Origin: Actinacidiphila alni
GTDB lineage: Bacteria > Actinomycetota > Actinomycetes > Streptomycetales > Streptomycetaceae
Reading direction: 5' to 3'
DNA length: 64,000 nucleotides
Assembly (NCBI RefSeq): GCF_900112845.1
Contig: NZ_FONG01000008.1
Coordinates: forward strand, 186,001 to 250,000
Part shown: one piece after another, positions 18,450-26,539 of the stretch
How positions within the stretch are numbered: position 1 is the first letter of the stretch
How the letters are laid out: each line of letters starts with the position of its first letter
The notes under the pieces: generated by a model
Seen by the model: the letters and a program-made list of their open reading frames with translations, nothing else
Database searches by the model: none
What the model was told of the DNA's origin: nothing
Made by a program: the position numbers and the translations under genes

Positions 18450-18632
18450 CCAACCCGTCGCCTTGGCCGCCCGCTTCGACCCCGCTCACCCCTGCCGTCC
18501 GCCGGTCCGGCATGCTGACGCGGTGACGGGGACCAGAAACACGGCAGCGGCAGCGGGCAGGGCGGGCGCGGGCAGGCCGAGCGCGAACAGGCGGGGCACC
18601 GCCGCCAGCAGCACGGTCCCGGCGCACTAACG

Positions 18633-19556
18633 GTGCACGCCGTACTCGCCGGCTTCCTGCCCATCTGGGTCATCACCGCCCTCGGCTGGGCGGCCGCCCG
18701 CTTCGACCTGCTCGGCGACCAGGCGCAGACCGTACTCGGCCGGTTCGCCTTCACCTTCGCCATGCCGTCGCTGCTGTTCCTGACGATGTCCAGGTCCCAC
18801 ATCGGCGACCTCGCCACCGCGGCCGTCGGCGTGTTCGCGCTCAGCCTGCTCATCGTCTTCGCCGCCGCCCTGGCCGCCGGCCGCCGGATCTTCCGGCACC
18901 GCCAGGCCGACCAGGCGATCGGCGCGATGTGCGCCTCCTACGTCAACTCCGCCAACCTCGGTATCCCCGTCGCCGTGCACGTCCTGCACGACACGTCCTT
19001 CATCGTCGCCGCCGCGCTCTTCCAGATGCTCTTCGTCACCCCGCTGATCCTGATCCTCATCGACCTCGACACCCACCGCGGCGTCGGCGACGCATGGTCG
19101 CGCATGCTCCGACTGCCCTTCCGCAACCCGGTGATCGCCGCCTCCGCCGCGGGCCTGCTGGTCGCCGCCACCGGCCTGACCCTGCCCGACGAAGTCGTCT
19201 CCCCCGTCCAACTCCTCGGCGGCGCGGGCGTACCGTCCGCGCTCTTCGCCCTCGGCATGTCCCTGCACGCCCGGTCCCGCCCCACCCCGGCCGCGCGCGC
19301 CGAACGCCGCCTCCTGGTCGCCCTCAAGACCGTCGTCCACCCCCTGCTGGCCTATCTGCTGGCGCGCTACGCCTTCTCCCTGTCCGGCCACGCGCTCTTC
19401 GCGGTGGTGTTGTGCGCCGGACTGCCCACCGCGCAGAACGCCTTCATCTACGCCTCCGAATACCGCCTCGCCACCGATCTCCCCCGCGACACCGTCCTGC
19501 TGACCACCCTCCTGTCGATGGTCACCCTCACCCTGATCGCCTACGTGCTCGGCTGA
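18633..19556 (+). CDS. AEC family transporter (auxin efflux carrier type)
   Basis: 307 aa, ten predicted membrane helices in two halves with a cytoplasmic loop in the middle. Conserved features include GFLPIWVITALGW at the start, YVNSANLGIPVA (the discontinuous helix Asn-Pro region) and LCAGLPTAQNAFIYA near the end. Such proteins export organic anions or similar small molecules. GTG start at 18633. It is divergent from ribA across about 270 nt. The 3' end overlaps the convergent reductase gene by 16 nt. Confidence 0.92.
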   Translation: MHAVLAGFLPIWVITALGWAAARFDLLGDQAQTVLGRFAFTFAMPSLLFLTMSRSHIGDLATAAVGVFALSLLIVFAAALAAGRRIFRHRQADQAIGAMCASYVNSANLGIPVAVHVLHDTSFIVAAALFQMLFVTPLILILIDLDTHRGVGDAWSRMLRLPFRNPVIAASAAGLLVAATGLTLPDEVVSPVQLLGGAGVPSALFALGMSLHARSRPTPAARAERRLLVALKTVVHPLLAYLLARYAFSLSGHALFAVVLCAGLPTAQNAFIYASEYRLATDLPRDTVLLTTLLSMVTLTLIAYVLG

Positions 19557-20161
19557 GCCCCGTCCCGCGCGCCGGCCGGCGGCCCCACCTCGTACGTCAG
19601 ATACGCGAACTGACCCTCCTGCCGCACCCCCGTCAGCCGCATCCGGCCCCCGTCGATCCGCCGCGGCAGCAGCGGCGCGCCCGCCCCCAGCGTCACCGGC
19701 GCCACCCCGAGGATGATCTCGTCCAGCAGCCCTTCGTCCGCGAACTGCCCGACCAACTCACCGCCGCCGAGCAGCCACACGTTCTCCCCGTACCCCCTGC
19801 TGCGGTCGCTGCCGTCCCGCACGGCCGCGACCATCTCCTCGTACACCGGCCGCACATCCCCCTGCACGAACCGGATGTCCACCCCCGGCACCACCGGCAG
19901 ATCCGTCCGGTGCGTGAACACCCAGCACGGCCGCTCCCCGTAGTACTTCCGCCACTCCTCCGGCCGCTCCACCACCTTTTCGTGCTCCAACACCCAGCGA
20001 TAGGTCGTCGCCCCCATCGCCATCGCCCCGATCCCCGCGATGAACCGCTCGAATTCCGCCCCCGGTTCCGTCTCCACCTCGAATAGCCAGTCCAGCGAAT
20101 TCCGCTCGTCAGCGAGGAATCCGTCGACCGTGGTCGCCGTGTAGTACTGAGTCCTGGTCAC
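19541..20161 (-). CDS. Dihydrofolate reductase family protein (RibD C-terminal fold)
   Basis: 206 aa from the GTG at 20161-20159, giving the usual MTRTQYYTATTVDGFLADE beginning of this family. Motifs GAMAMGATTYRWVLE, WVFTHR, NVWLLGGGELVGQF and DEIILGVAPVTLGAGAPLL match the DHFR/RibD-C reductase fold that binds NADPH. Physiological substrate unknown; these are not true folate reductases. The stop (TAG) overlaps the end of the AEC transporter gene on the opposite strand. Confidence 0.92.
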   Translation of the reverse strand: MTRTQYYTATTVDGFLADERNSLDWLFEVETEPGAEFERFIAGIGAMAMGATTYRWVLEHEKVVERPEEWRKYYGERPCWVFTHRTDLPVVPGVDIRFVQGDVRPVYEEMVAAVRDGSDRSRGYGENVWLLGGGELVGQFADEGLLDEIILGVAPVTLGAGAPLLPRRIDGGRMRLTGVRQEGQFAYLTYEVGPPAGARDGAQPST

Positions 20162-20314
20162 GCCCACACCCTGCCACCCACCACTGACAATCCGGCTCCC
20201 CCGCAGGTCACCCCACCCGCACGGCCCTCCGCGCCCCTCGCCGAGGCCCACCGGACACCGGTGACCGAGCAGCCCCGGAATCGCGCGGCACGCCGGCCGG
20301 CCCCACAACGACGA

Positions 20315-20348
20315 AGAGCCCGCCCGATCAGATGATCGGACGGGCTCT
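20315..20348. terminator. Terminator after tRNA-Ala
   Basis: Hairpin AGAGCCCG...CGGGCTCT with an inner CGATCA/TGATCG stem, 40 nt downstream of the tRNA on the minus strand. Confidence 0.75.
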
Positions 20349-20387
20349 CGTCACCATTCCTGAGCGAACTCAAGAATCATGCTGCGG

Positions 20388-20461
20388 TGGACCTGAGGGG
20401 ATTCGAACCCCTGACCCCCTCGATGCGAACGAGGTGCGCTACCGGACTGCGCCACAGGCCC
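20388..20461 (-). tRNA. tRNA-Ala (CGC)
   Basis: 74 nt cloverleaf on the minus strand: acceptor GGGCCTG/CAGGTCC, D arm GCGC...GCGC, anticodon stem CCTCG/CGAGG with loop TTCGCAT (anticodon CGC, codon GCG), T arm AGGGGTTCGAATCCCCT. The third acceptor pair is G-U, the alanine identity element. CCA is not encoded. A -10-like TAGAGT lies at 20481-20476. Confidence 0.95.
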
Positions 20462-20558
20462 TTGCAACGAGGAAAACTCTAGCATCCCGGGACGGGTGGT
20501 CGTGAACGCGATTCGCGCTGGTCCGGGCACGACCGCGCGCCCGGGAGCCTTGGCGGCG

Positions 20559-21623
20559 CTACTCGTTGGCGGCGCGGGGCCGTTCGGAGGGGTCGGCGTA
20601 CTGGTCGAAGAGCGGCGTACGGGGCGTACGCGGGCGGGGCCGGCGCGACTGCGGCTGGGGCGCGGCCGGTGCGGCGGGCCGCTCCGGAGCCGCGGGGGCG
20701 GCCTCGGGCGCGGCGGTACCGGACCGCGCGGAGCTCCAGGTGTCGGGCGCGCCGGGATCGATGCCCCCCGGGGTGCGGGGGGCGACCGGGGCCGTCACAT
20801 AGGTGGGGAGCGGAACGGGTACGGGCTCCCAGCCGTCGTCGTCACTCTGCTGCGCACGCTGCTGGTCGACCCATTCGGCGTGGTCGGTCTGCTCGACAAG
20901 CGCGCGCCGGTCGGCCGTCCGCGACGAGGGGGCGGGCGCGGACCGCTGCGCGGGAGCCGGCTGCGGTTCCTCGGCGGCGGCGGGTGCGGGACGTGCCCGC
21001 AACCTGCGCGCGGCTTCGGCGGCGTGCTGCTGGTCGATGCGGACCTCGAAACGGCGCCGCTCCTGGCGCCGCATCTGGCCGATGTAGATGGTCAGCAGTA
21101 CGGCCGGGATCGCGGGCGCCCAGAGCAGCGCGAAGCCGCCGACGGCCGCCGCGATGGCGCCGACGGTGAAGGCGAGGAAGAGCAGTGTGGTGGTACGGCG
21201 GCGGCGGGCCAGCACCTTGGCGCGCGGATTGGGCACGCCGGATCGCGTACCGGGTGCGCCGTGGCCGCTGTGCGCGGGGTGTTGCGCGCCGCGGGCGCCG
21301 GGGCCGGTGTGCGCGCCCTGCTGGAGCACGCCCGGCCGCACCTCGGTCGCGGGCACGGCGAGCCCGCGGACGTCCACCGACGCGGTGAGATCGTCCTCGG
21401 ATGCGTCGTCGGCTTCGTCCTCCGCGGGTTCGACGCTCTCACCTCGCGCCTTCGCGACACGCCGCTCCATCGCCGCCCGCCCGGACAGGAGCCGGATGGC
21501 GGTGCTGAAGCGTTCCGTCGGACGCGCTTCGTTGAGCTCATCCTGCCTACGGAGCCACATGGGCACCAGATAGGCAGCCCAGGCCCCGACGATGACTGCG
21601 TAGATGAGGCCACTACTGCTCAC
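20559..21623 (-). CDS. sepX: Divisome membrane protein SepX / gephyrin receptor GlpR
   Basis: 354 aa. An N-terminal membrane helix (about 3-22, SSSGLIYAVIVGAWAAYLVPMW), an RRQDELNEARPTERFSTAIRLLS segment, a hydrophilic linker, two further helices (about 145-181), and a Pro/Ala-rich cytoplasmic tail. This matches the actinobacterial protein known as SepX in Streptomyces and GlpR in corynebacteria, a cell-division protein that binds the gephyrin-like Glp. The presence of a Glp-type gene about 2 kb upstream on the same strand supports this. GTG start at 21623. Confidence 0.88.
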   Translation of the reverse strand: MSSSGLIYAVIVGAWAAYLVPMWLRRQDELNEARPTERFSTAIRLLSGRAAMERRVAKARGESVEPAEDEADDASEDDLTASVDVRGLAVPATEVRPGVLQQGAHTGPGARGAQHPAHSGHGAPGTRSGVPNPRAKVLARRRRTTTLLFLAFTVGAIAAAVGGFALLWAPAIPAVLLTIYIGQMRRQERRRFEVRIDQQHAAEAARRLRARPAPAAAEEPQPAPAQRSAPAPSSRTADRRALVEQTDHAEWVDQQRAQQSDDDGWEPVPVPLPTYVTAPVAPRTPGGIDPGAPDTWSSARSGTAAPEAAPAAPERPAAPAAPQPQSRRPRPRTPRTPLFDQYADPSERPRAANE

Positions 21624-21740
21624 GCGTTACACGGTAGGGGTGATCGAGACACGCCATACGCAATTTGGCCCGGTGTGTCGCACGATCTGGCTGATATGCC
21701 GAGATTTTTTTGCGATTGGCTTCACTTTCGAACAAAGGTT

Positions 21741-22337
21741 TTATTTCTGCGGGGTTCCCGGCCTGGCCTGCCGCCAGCGGTTCAGCAGCCCCTCGGGGAC
21801 TTCCTCCGCCGTCAGCGCGTACACCAGATGGTCCCGCCAACCACCGTCGATATGCAGATAACGCGGGCGCAGCCCCTCTTCACGGAAACCGAGCTTTTCG
21901 GCCACCCGGCGGCTGGGACCGTTCTCCGGGCGAATGCACACCTCGATACGGTGCAGGCCGACCCGCCGGAAGCAGTGGTCGACGGCGAGCGCCACCGACG
22001 TCGGCATCACCCCGCGCCCGGCGACCGCCTCGTCGACCCAGTAGCCGACGTGCGCCGAGCACATCGACCCCCAGGTGATGCCGGCGACGGTGAGTTGACC
22101 CGCGAGCCGCCCCTGATAGTCGATGACGAACGGCAGCATCCGGCCGGCACTCGCCTCCGAACGCAGGTGCCGCACCATCTGACGGTACGTGGGGCGCTGT
22201 GCCACATGGCCGGGCGGGGCGGGCGGTACGGTCGCCTCCCAGGGACGCAGCCAGTCACGGTTGCGCCGGTTGACCTCGCGCCAGGCGCGCTGGTCACGCA
22301 TCCGGATCGGGCGGAGGGTGATGTCACCGTCCACCAA
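21741..22337 (-). CDS. GNAT acetyltransferase (RimJ/RimL-like)
   Basis: 198 aa from GTG at 22337. Motifs: TLRPIRMRDQRAWREVNRRN, an AHVGYWVDEAVAGRGVMPTSV acetyl-CoA loop and ENGPSRRVAEKLGFREEG, typical of ribosomal-protein-type N-acetyltransferases. In-frame upstream codons ([12 protein letters not shown]) look conserved-protein-like but contain no ATG or GTG before a TGA at about 22394, so the true start may be TTG at 22340 or a rarer codon. It lies 20 nt after mogA in the same orientation. Confidence 0.9.
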   Translation of the reverse strand: MVDGDITLRPIRMRDQRAWREVNRRNRDWLRPWEATVPPAPPGHVAQRPTYRQMVRHLRSEASAGRMLPFVIDYQGRLAGQLTVAGITWGSMCSAHVGYWVDEAVAGRGVMPTSVALAVDHCFRRVGLHRIEVCIRPENGPSRRVAEKLGFREEGLRPRYLHIDGGWRDHLVYALTAEEVPEGLLNRWRQARPGTPQK

Positions 22338-22357
22338 TTCGACCGGCCAGGTCCCGT

Positions 22358-22942
22358 TCAGCTCGGTCTCCCAGGGACTGAAGTCGGATGATCACCCTTC
22401 GGGTGGTCATCATTCAGGTGATCGTCGTTCGGATGATCATTGTTCGGGTGATCGCCGCCGTGGATCTGGTCGACGGCGTGCGCCAGGAGCGGCGCGAGTA
22501 CGGCGAGGCCGTCCTTCACCCCTCCGCTGGAACCAGGAAGGTTCACCACCAGAGTGCGTCCGCACACCCCGGCGACGCCACGGGAGAGCGCGGCGGTCGG
22601 CACCTTCTCCCGGCCCGCCGCCCGGATCGCCTCCGCGATGCCGGGGATCTCGTAGTCCAGCAGCGCCCGGGTGACCTCGGGCGTGCGGTCCGTCGGCGAG
22701 ATACCGGTGCCGCCGGTGGTGACCACCACGTCGTACGCGGCCTCCGCCGCCTCCCGCAGCGCCACGCCGACGGGCTCGCCGTCGGGCACCACCCGCGGAC
22801 CGTCGACGGTGAAGCCGAGGTCCCGCAGGCCGGCGACGATCAGCGGGCCGCCGCGGTCCTCGTACACGCCTGCGGACGCCCGGTTGGACGCGGTCACGGC
22901 GAGGGCGCGCAACGACCGGCGCTCAGCCTGGTGGCCGGTCAT
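22358..22942 (-). CDS. mog: Molybdenum cofactor adenylyltransferase MogA/MoaB family
   Basis: 194 aa. The molybdopterin-binding core is clear: [35 protein letters not shown] and [14 protein letters not shown]. It activates molybdopterin by adenylation before metal insertion. Start ATG at 22942 overlaps the moaC TGA (ATGA). The last about 35 residues are a His/Asp/Asn repeat, five units of (G/N/D)DH(P/L)x encoded by a 15-nt tandem repeat; this extension is not part of the family. Confidence 0.93.
   Translation of the reverse strand: MTGHQAERRSLRALAVTASNRASAGVYEDRGGPLIVAGLRDLGFTVDGPRVVPDGEPVGVALREAAEAAYDVVVTTGGTGISPTDRTPEVTRALLDYEIPGIAEAIRAAGREKVPTAALSRGVAGVCGRTLVVNLPGSSGGVKDGLAVLAPLLAHAVDQIHGGDHPNNDHPNDDHLNDDHPKGDHPTSVPGRPS
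22383..22457 (-). repeat. 15-nt tandem repeat encoding DHPN-type pentapeptides
   Basis: Five consecutive 15-nt units (consensus TTCGGATGATCATCG on the plus strand, with variation) within the 3' end of mog. Reading on the minus strand gives [25 protein letters not shown]. Confidence 0.9.
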
Positions 22943-23421
22943 CCGCGGTGCCAGTCGCCGGACTTGCCGCCGGTCTTCTCCTCGACCCGCACATCGGTGA
23001 TGACGGCCGCCTTGTCGACGGCCTTCACCATGTCGACGACGGTGAGCGCGGCGACACTGACCGCGGTCAGCGCCTCCATCTCCACCCCGGTGCGGTCGGT
23101 CGTCTTCACCGTGGCGGCGATCTCCACGGCGTCGTCGGCGACCACCAGGTCGACTGTCACACCGGAGACGGCCAACGGGTGACACAACGGGATCAGGTCG
23201 GGGGTGCGCTTGGCGCCCATGATGCCGGCGATCCGCGCCGTGGCGATCGCGTCACCCTTCGGTACCCCGGCGCCGCGCAGAAGGTCGATCACGGCGGCGC
23301 TGACCAGGACGCGGCCCGTCGCCCTGGCCGTGCGCGCGGTGACGTCCTTGGCGGAGACGTCCACCATGCGGGCCGCTCCGGCCTCGTCGAGGTGGGTGAG
23401 GTGCTGCTGCGCGCTGCTCAT
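22939..23421 (-). CDS. moaC: Cyclic pyranopterin monophosphate synthase MoaC
   Basis: 160 aa, full length. Signature motifs [36 protein letters not shown] and [20 protein letters not shown] carry the conserved catalytic Lys, His and Asp. It makes cyclic pyranopterin monophosphate in molybdenum cofactor synthesis. ATG at 23421. It is coupled to mog by a 4-nt overlap and follows glp by 115 nt. moaA is not in the window. Confidence 0.96.
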   Translation of the reverse strand: MSSAQQHLTHLDEAGAARMVDVSAKDVTARTARATGRVLVSAAVIDLLRGAGVPKGDAIATARIAGIMGAKRTPDLIPLCHPLAVSGVTVDLVVADDAVEIAATVKTTDRTGVEMEALTAVSVAALTVVDMVKAVDKAAVITDVRVEEKTGGKSGDWHRG

Positions 23422-23536
23422 CGTTCTCCCGATGCGGTCTCTTGGGCAGACACCGTACCGGCAGGGGGCCGCGCCCGACCCGCCGGTCCGCGCCGTTGTG
23501 CGCGCGAACCGTCGGCGGGCCGGCCGTCCGCCCCGG

Positions 23537-24904
23537 CTAGCCCTCCAGTACGACCACTTCGACGTTCGCGCCGGCCGCCACCGACGTGTCGGCCTCCGGT
23601 ACGACGATCAGCGCGTCGGCGTGTGCGAGCGCCCGCACCAGATGCGATCCGGAACCGCCGACCGGCGTGACCGTACCGGCCGCCCGGTTGTAGTGACCGC
23701 GCAGAAACTGCCGCCTTCCTTCCGGCGACCGCTCGATCGCGGTGACACAGGTGGCGCGCACGACCTCCCGGTGCACGGAACCGGCACCCATGAGTGTGCG
23801 GATCGCGGGTCGGACGAACAGCTCGAAGGACACATACGCGCTCACCGGATTGCCGGGCAGCGCGAGCAGCGGGGTGCGGTCGGGGCCGATCCGTCCGAAG
23901 CCCTGCGGCTTGCCCGGTTGCATCGCGAGCTTGCGGAAGTCGACAAATCCACCCGGCGCGGGAGTGTCACCCTGCCCGAGGTCGCTACCGTCCGCGGTGT
24001 TGACGGCCACGTCCTCACTACCGTCGGAGATCGACGACAGCGCCTCCTTGACCACGTCGTACGCGCCGACACTCACCCCGCCGCTGGTGACGATGATGTC
24101 GGCGCGGATGAGCTGGTCCTCGATGGTCGCGCGCAGCGTCTCCACCTCGTCGGCGACAGCGCCCACGCGGTACGCGATCGCACCGGCGGCACGCGCGGCG
24201 GCGGTCAGCGCGAAACTGTTGGAGTCATAAATCCGACCGGCGGCGAGCTCCTCACCCGGTTGCATCAACTCACTGCCGGTGGACACCACGACCACCCTGG
24301 GCCGCGGCCGCACCTTGACGGTGCCGCGCCCGATCGCCGCGAGCAGCCCGATCTGCGCCGGGCCGAGAATCGTACCGGCGGCCAGTGCCAGCTCCCCCGC
24401 CGCCACATCACTGCCGCGCTCGCGTACGAATTCCCCTTGCCGCACGGGCCGGTGCACCCGCACCTCGCCGGCCGCGCCGGACGGGTCGGTGCTGTGCGCG
24501 GCCATCGTCGTCGCCGGCCCGCCACCGGTGCCGCCGTCGGTCCACTCCACCGGTGCGATGCCCTCCGCACCAGGCGGCAGCGGGGCGCCTGTCATGATCC
24601 TGGCGGCCTGACCGGGGCCCACCGTGGGCAGTTCGCCACTGCCCGCCGCCACGTCACCGACGACCTCCAGCACCGCCGGGTGTTCCTCGGTCGCCGCCTC
24701 GGTGTCCGCCACCCGTACGGCGTAACCGTCCATCGAGCTGTTCTCGAACGGCGGCAGCGCGACCGGCACCGTGACGTCCTCGACCAGTACACAGCCCTGT
24801 GCGTCGAGGAGTTGCAGCTCGATCGGCTCCAACGGGGTCAATTGCCCCAGGATGCTGTCGAGATGTTCGGAGACGGACCACACCCGGTCGACGTCATGAC
24901 TCAC
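23537..24904 (-). CDS. glp: Gephyrin-like molybdotransferase Glp (MoeA family)
   Basis: 455 aa. MoeA domains in order: N-terminal domain with [13 protein letters not shown], central MPT-binding domain with [25 protein letters not shown] and [13 protein letters not shown], and a C-terminal beta-barrel. It may insert molybdate into molybdopterin, and in actinobacteria the homologue Glp also acts in division with the SepX/GlpR receptor. The neighbourhood (moaC, mog, sepX) fits both. Start GTG at 24904 overlaps the galU stop (GTGA). Enzymatic versus structural role cannot be decided from the sequence. Confidence 0.93.
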   Translation of the reverse strand: MSHDVDRVWSVSEHLDSILGQLTPLEPIELQLLDAQGCVLVEDVTVPVALPPFENSSMDGYAVRVADTEAATEEHPAVLEVVGDVAAGSGELPTVGPGQAARIMTGAPLPPGAEGIAPVEWTDGGTGGGPATTMAAHSTDPSGAAGEVRVHRPVRQGEFVRERGSDVAAGELALAAGTILGPAQIGLLAAIGRGTVKVRPRPRVVVVSTGSELMQPGEELAAGRIYDSNSFALTAAARAAGAIAYRVGAVADEVETLRATIEDQLIRADIIVTSGGVSVGAYDVVKEALSSISDGSEDVAVNTADGSDLGQGDTPAPGGFVDFRKLAMQPGKPQGFGRIGPDRTPLLALPGNPVSAYVSFELFVRPAIRTLMGAGSVHREVVRATCVTAIERSPEGRRQFLRGHYNRAAGTVTPVGGSGSHLVRALAHADALIVVPEADTSVAAGANVEVVVLEG

Positions 24905-25815
24905 TCTTGCATCTCCTCGGTGACGTACGAACGCAGCCAGGTCCGGAAATCGGGCCCCAGGTCATCACGTTCGCATGCCAGTCGGACAATCGCACGCAGA
25001 TAGTCCGCGCGGTCACCGGTGTCGTAACGCCTCCCCTTGAACACCACCCCGTGCACCGGGCCGCCGGTCTCGTCGCTGTGCGACAGTTCGCGCAACGCGT
25101 CGGTGAGCTGAATCTCGCCGCCGCGGCCCGGCTCGGTCTTCTTGAGCACGTCGAACACGGCCGGGTCGAGCACATAGCGTCCGATCACCGCGTACGACGA
25201 CGGCGCCTGGTCGCGGTTCGGCTTCTCCACGAGGTCGGTGACGCGCACCACGTCGTCATCGTTCGTCGGCTCTATGGCGGCAGACCCGTAGAGGTGGATC
25301 TGCGACGGGTCCACCTCCATGAGCGCGACGACGCTGCCGCCGTGTCGTTCCTGCACCTCCACCATGCGCGCCAGCAGCGGGTCACGGGGATCGATGAGGT
25401 CGTCACCGAGCAGCACCGCGAACGGCTGGTCACCGACGTGCGGCTCCGCGCACAGCACCGCGTGGCCGAGCCCCTTCGGGTCGCCCTGGCGCACGTAGTG
25501 CATGGTCGCGAGACCGCTGGACTCGCGGACCGCGGCGAGCCGGGACTCGTCACCCTTGCGGGTGAGCGCCTCCTCCAGCTCGTAGTTGCGGTCGAAATGG
25601 TCCTCAAGGGCACGCTTGTTGCGTCCCGTGATCATGAGCACATCGGAGAGCTGTGCGGACACGGCTTCCTCGACCACGTACTGGATCGCCGGTTTGTCGA
25701 CCACGGGCAGCATTTCCTTCGGCGTCGCCTTGGTCGCCGGGAGAAAGCGGGTACCGAGACCGGCCGCAGGGATGACAGCCTTGCTGATCCGGGTACGGGG
25801 ATGTGTTTGCGTCAT
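24901..25815 (-). CDS. galU: UTP--glucose-1-phosphate uridylyltransferase
   Basis: 304 aa. Nucleotidyltransferase motif AVIPAAGLGTRFLPATKATPKEMLPVVDKP, then GRNKRALEDHFDRNYELE, LLGDDLIDP and EIQLTDALREL, all standard for GalU. It makes UDP-glucose for cell-wall and trehalose/polysaccharide synthesis. Start ATG at 25815; TATGGT at 25828-25823 could be the -10 box, implying a leaderless mRNA; ATG at 25827 is the alternative. It heads the glp, moaC, mog cluster on the minus strand. Confidence 0.95.
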   Translation of the reverse strand: MTQTHPRTRISKAVIPAAGLGTRFLPATKATPKEMLPVVDKPAIQYVVEEAVSAQLSDVLMITGRNKRALEDHFDRNYELEEALTRKGDESRLAAVRESSGLATMHYVRQGDPKGLGHAVLCAEPHVGDQPFAVLLGDDLIDPRDPLLARMVEVQERHGGSVVALMEVDPSQIHLYGSAAIEPTNDDDVVRVTDLVEKPNRDQAPSSYAVIGRYVLDPAVFDVLKKTEPGRGGEIQLTDALRELSHSDETGGPVHGVVFKGRRYDTGDRADYLRAIVRLACERDDLGPDFRTWLRSYVTEEMQE

Positions 25816-25888
25816 GCCGTGCACCATAGCGGGCGTGTATTCGCCCGAAGACGATGGTCCGGCAGGTTGTGACGGATAGGCGACGGTT

Positions 25889-26491
25889 ATGTGTGGTACG
25901 AGCGAGGCCGGCGAACGGAAGACGCGACTGCGGACGCATCTTCTGCACACCAGGCGCATGATGACGGCCGCCGAACGCGACACTGCGTCCGCCGCCGTCC
26001 TCCGCGCCGTACGCGACCTGCCGGAAGTCGCACCCCCCGGCCCGGTCGCCGCCTACGTCTCCATGGGCACCGAACCCGGCACCAGGGAGCTGATCGAATC
26101 GCTGCGCCGGGCCGGCACCCGCGTCCTGCTGCCCGTCCTGCTCGACGACAACGATCTGGACTGGGCGGAATACGAAGGCGCCGCCACCTTGCGCCGCACC
26201 GAGCGCGGCCTCTTCGAGCCGACCGGCCCGCTCCTCGGCCCGCAGGCCGTCACCCGGGCGCGCGCGGTCCTGCTGCCGGGCCTCGCCGTGGACACCCACG
26301 GCGTCCGCCTGGGCCGCGGCGGCGGATCGTACGACCGGGTCCTGCGGCGGCTGCGGGAGGCCGCCGTAAATCCGCTCCTTATGGTGCTCCTCTACGCGCA
26401 CGAGGTGGTCGAGAGCGTCCCTCAGGAGCCGCATGACCACCCCGTCAACGTGGCGGTCACCCCCGAAGGGGTACACCGCTTCACCAGGTGA
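25889..26491 (+). CDS. 5-formyltetrahydrofolate cyclo-ligase
   Basis: 200 aa. ATP-binding and substrate motifs: AAYVSMGTEPGTRELI, LLPGLAVDTHGVRLGRGGGSYDRVL (the hallmark GxGxGxYD loop) and VESVPQEPHDHPVN. It converts 5-formyl-THF to 5,10-methenyl-THF with ATP. Divergent from galU across 73 nt. The TGA lies inside the left arm of a 12-bp inverted repeat that probably terminates transcription. Confidence 0.94.
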   Translation: MCGTSEAGERKTRLRTHLLHTRRMMTAAERDTASAAVLRAVRDLPEVAPPGPVAAYVSMGTEPGTRELIESLRRAGTRVLLPVLLDDNDLDWAEYEGAATLRRTERGLFEPTGPLLGPQAVTRARAVLLPGLAVDTHGVRLGRGGGSYDRVLRRLREAAVNPLLMVLLYAHEVVESVPQEPHDHPVNVAVTPEGVHRFTR

Positions 26492-26525
26492 CGTCTTTCG
26501 CGGACGAGTTTTCCGTCACCTGGTG
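26482..26525. terminator. Bidirectional terminator-like inverted repeat
   Basis: Perfect 12-bp arms CACCAGGTGACG (26482-26493) and CGTCACCTGGTG (26514-26525) with a 20-nt loop, between two convergent genes. Confidence 0.75.
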
Positions 26526-26539
26526 CGCGATAACGGCGG

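Noticed and set aside
18523..18630. Short frame before the AEC transporter
   Set aside because: Low-complexity Ala/Gly/Arg peptide, no conservation signal; probably promoter DNA.
18363..18632. FMN riboswitch upstream of ribA
   Set aside because: The conserved RFN-element blocks are not present; only short dyads are seen.
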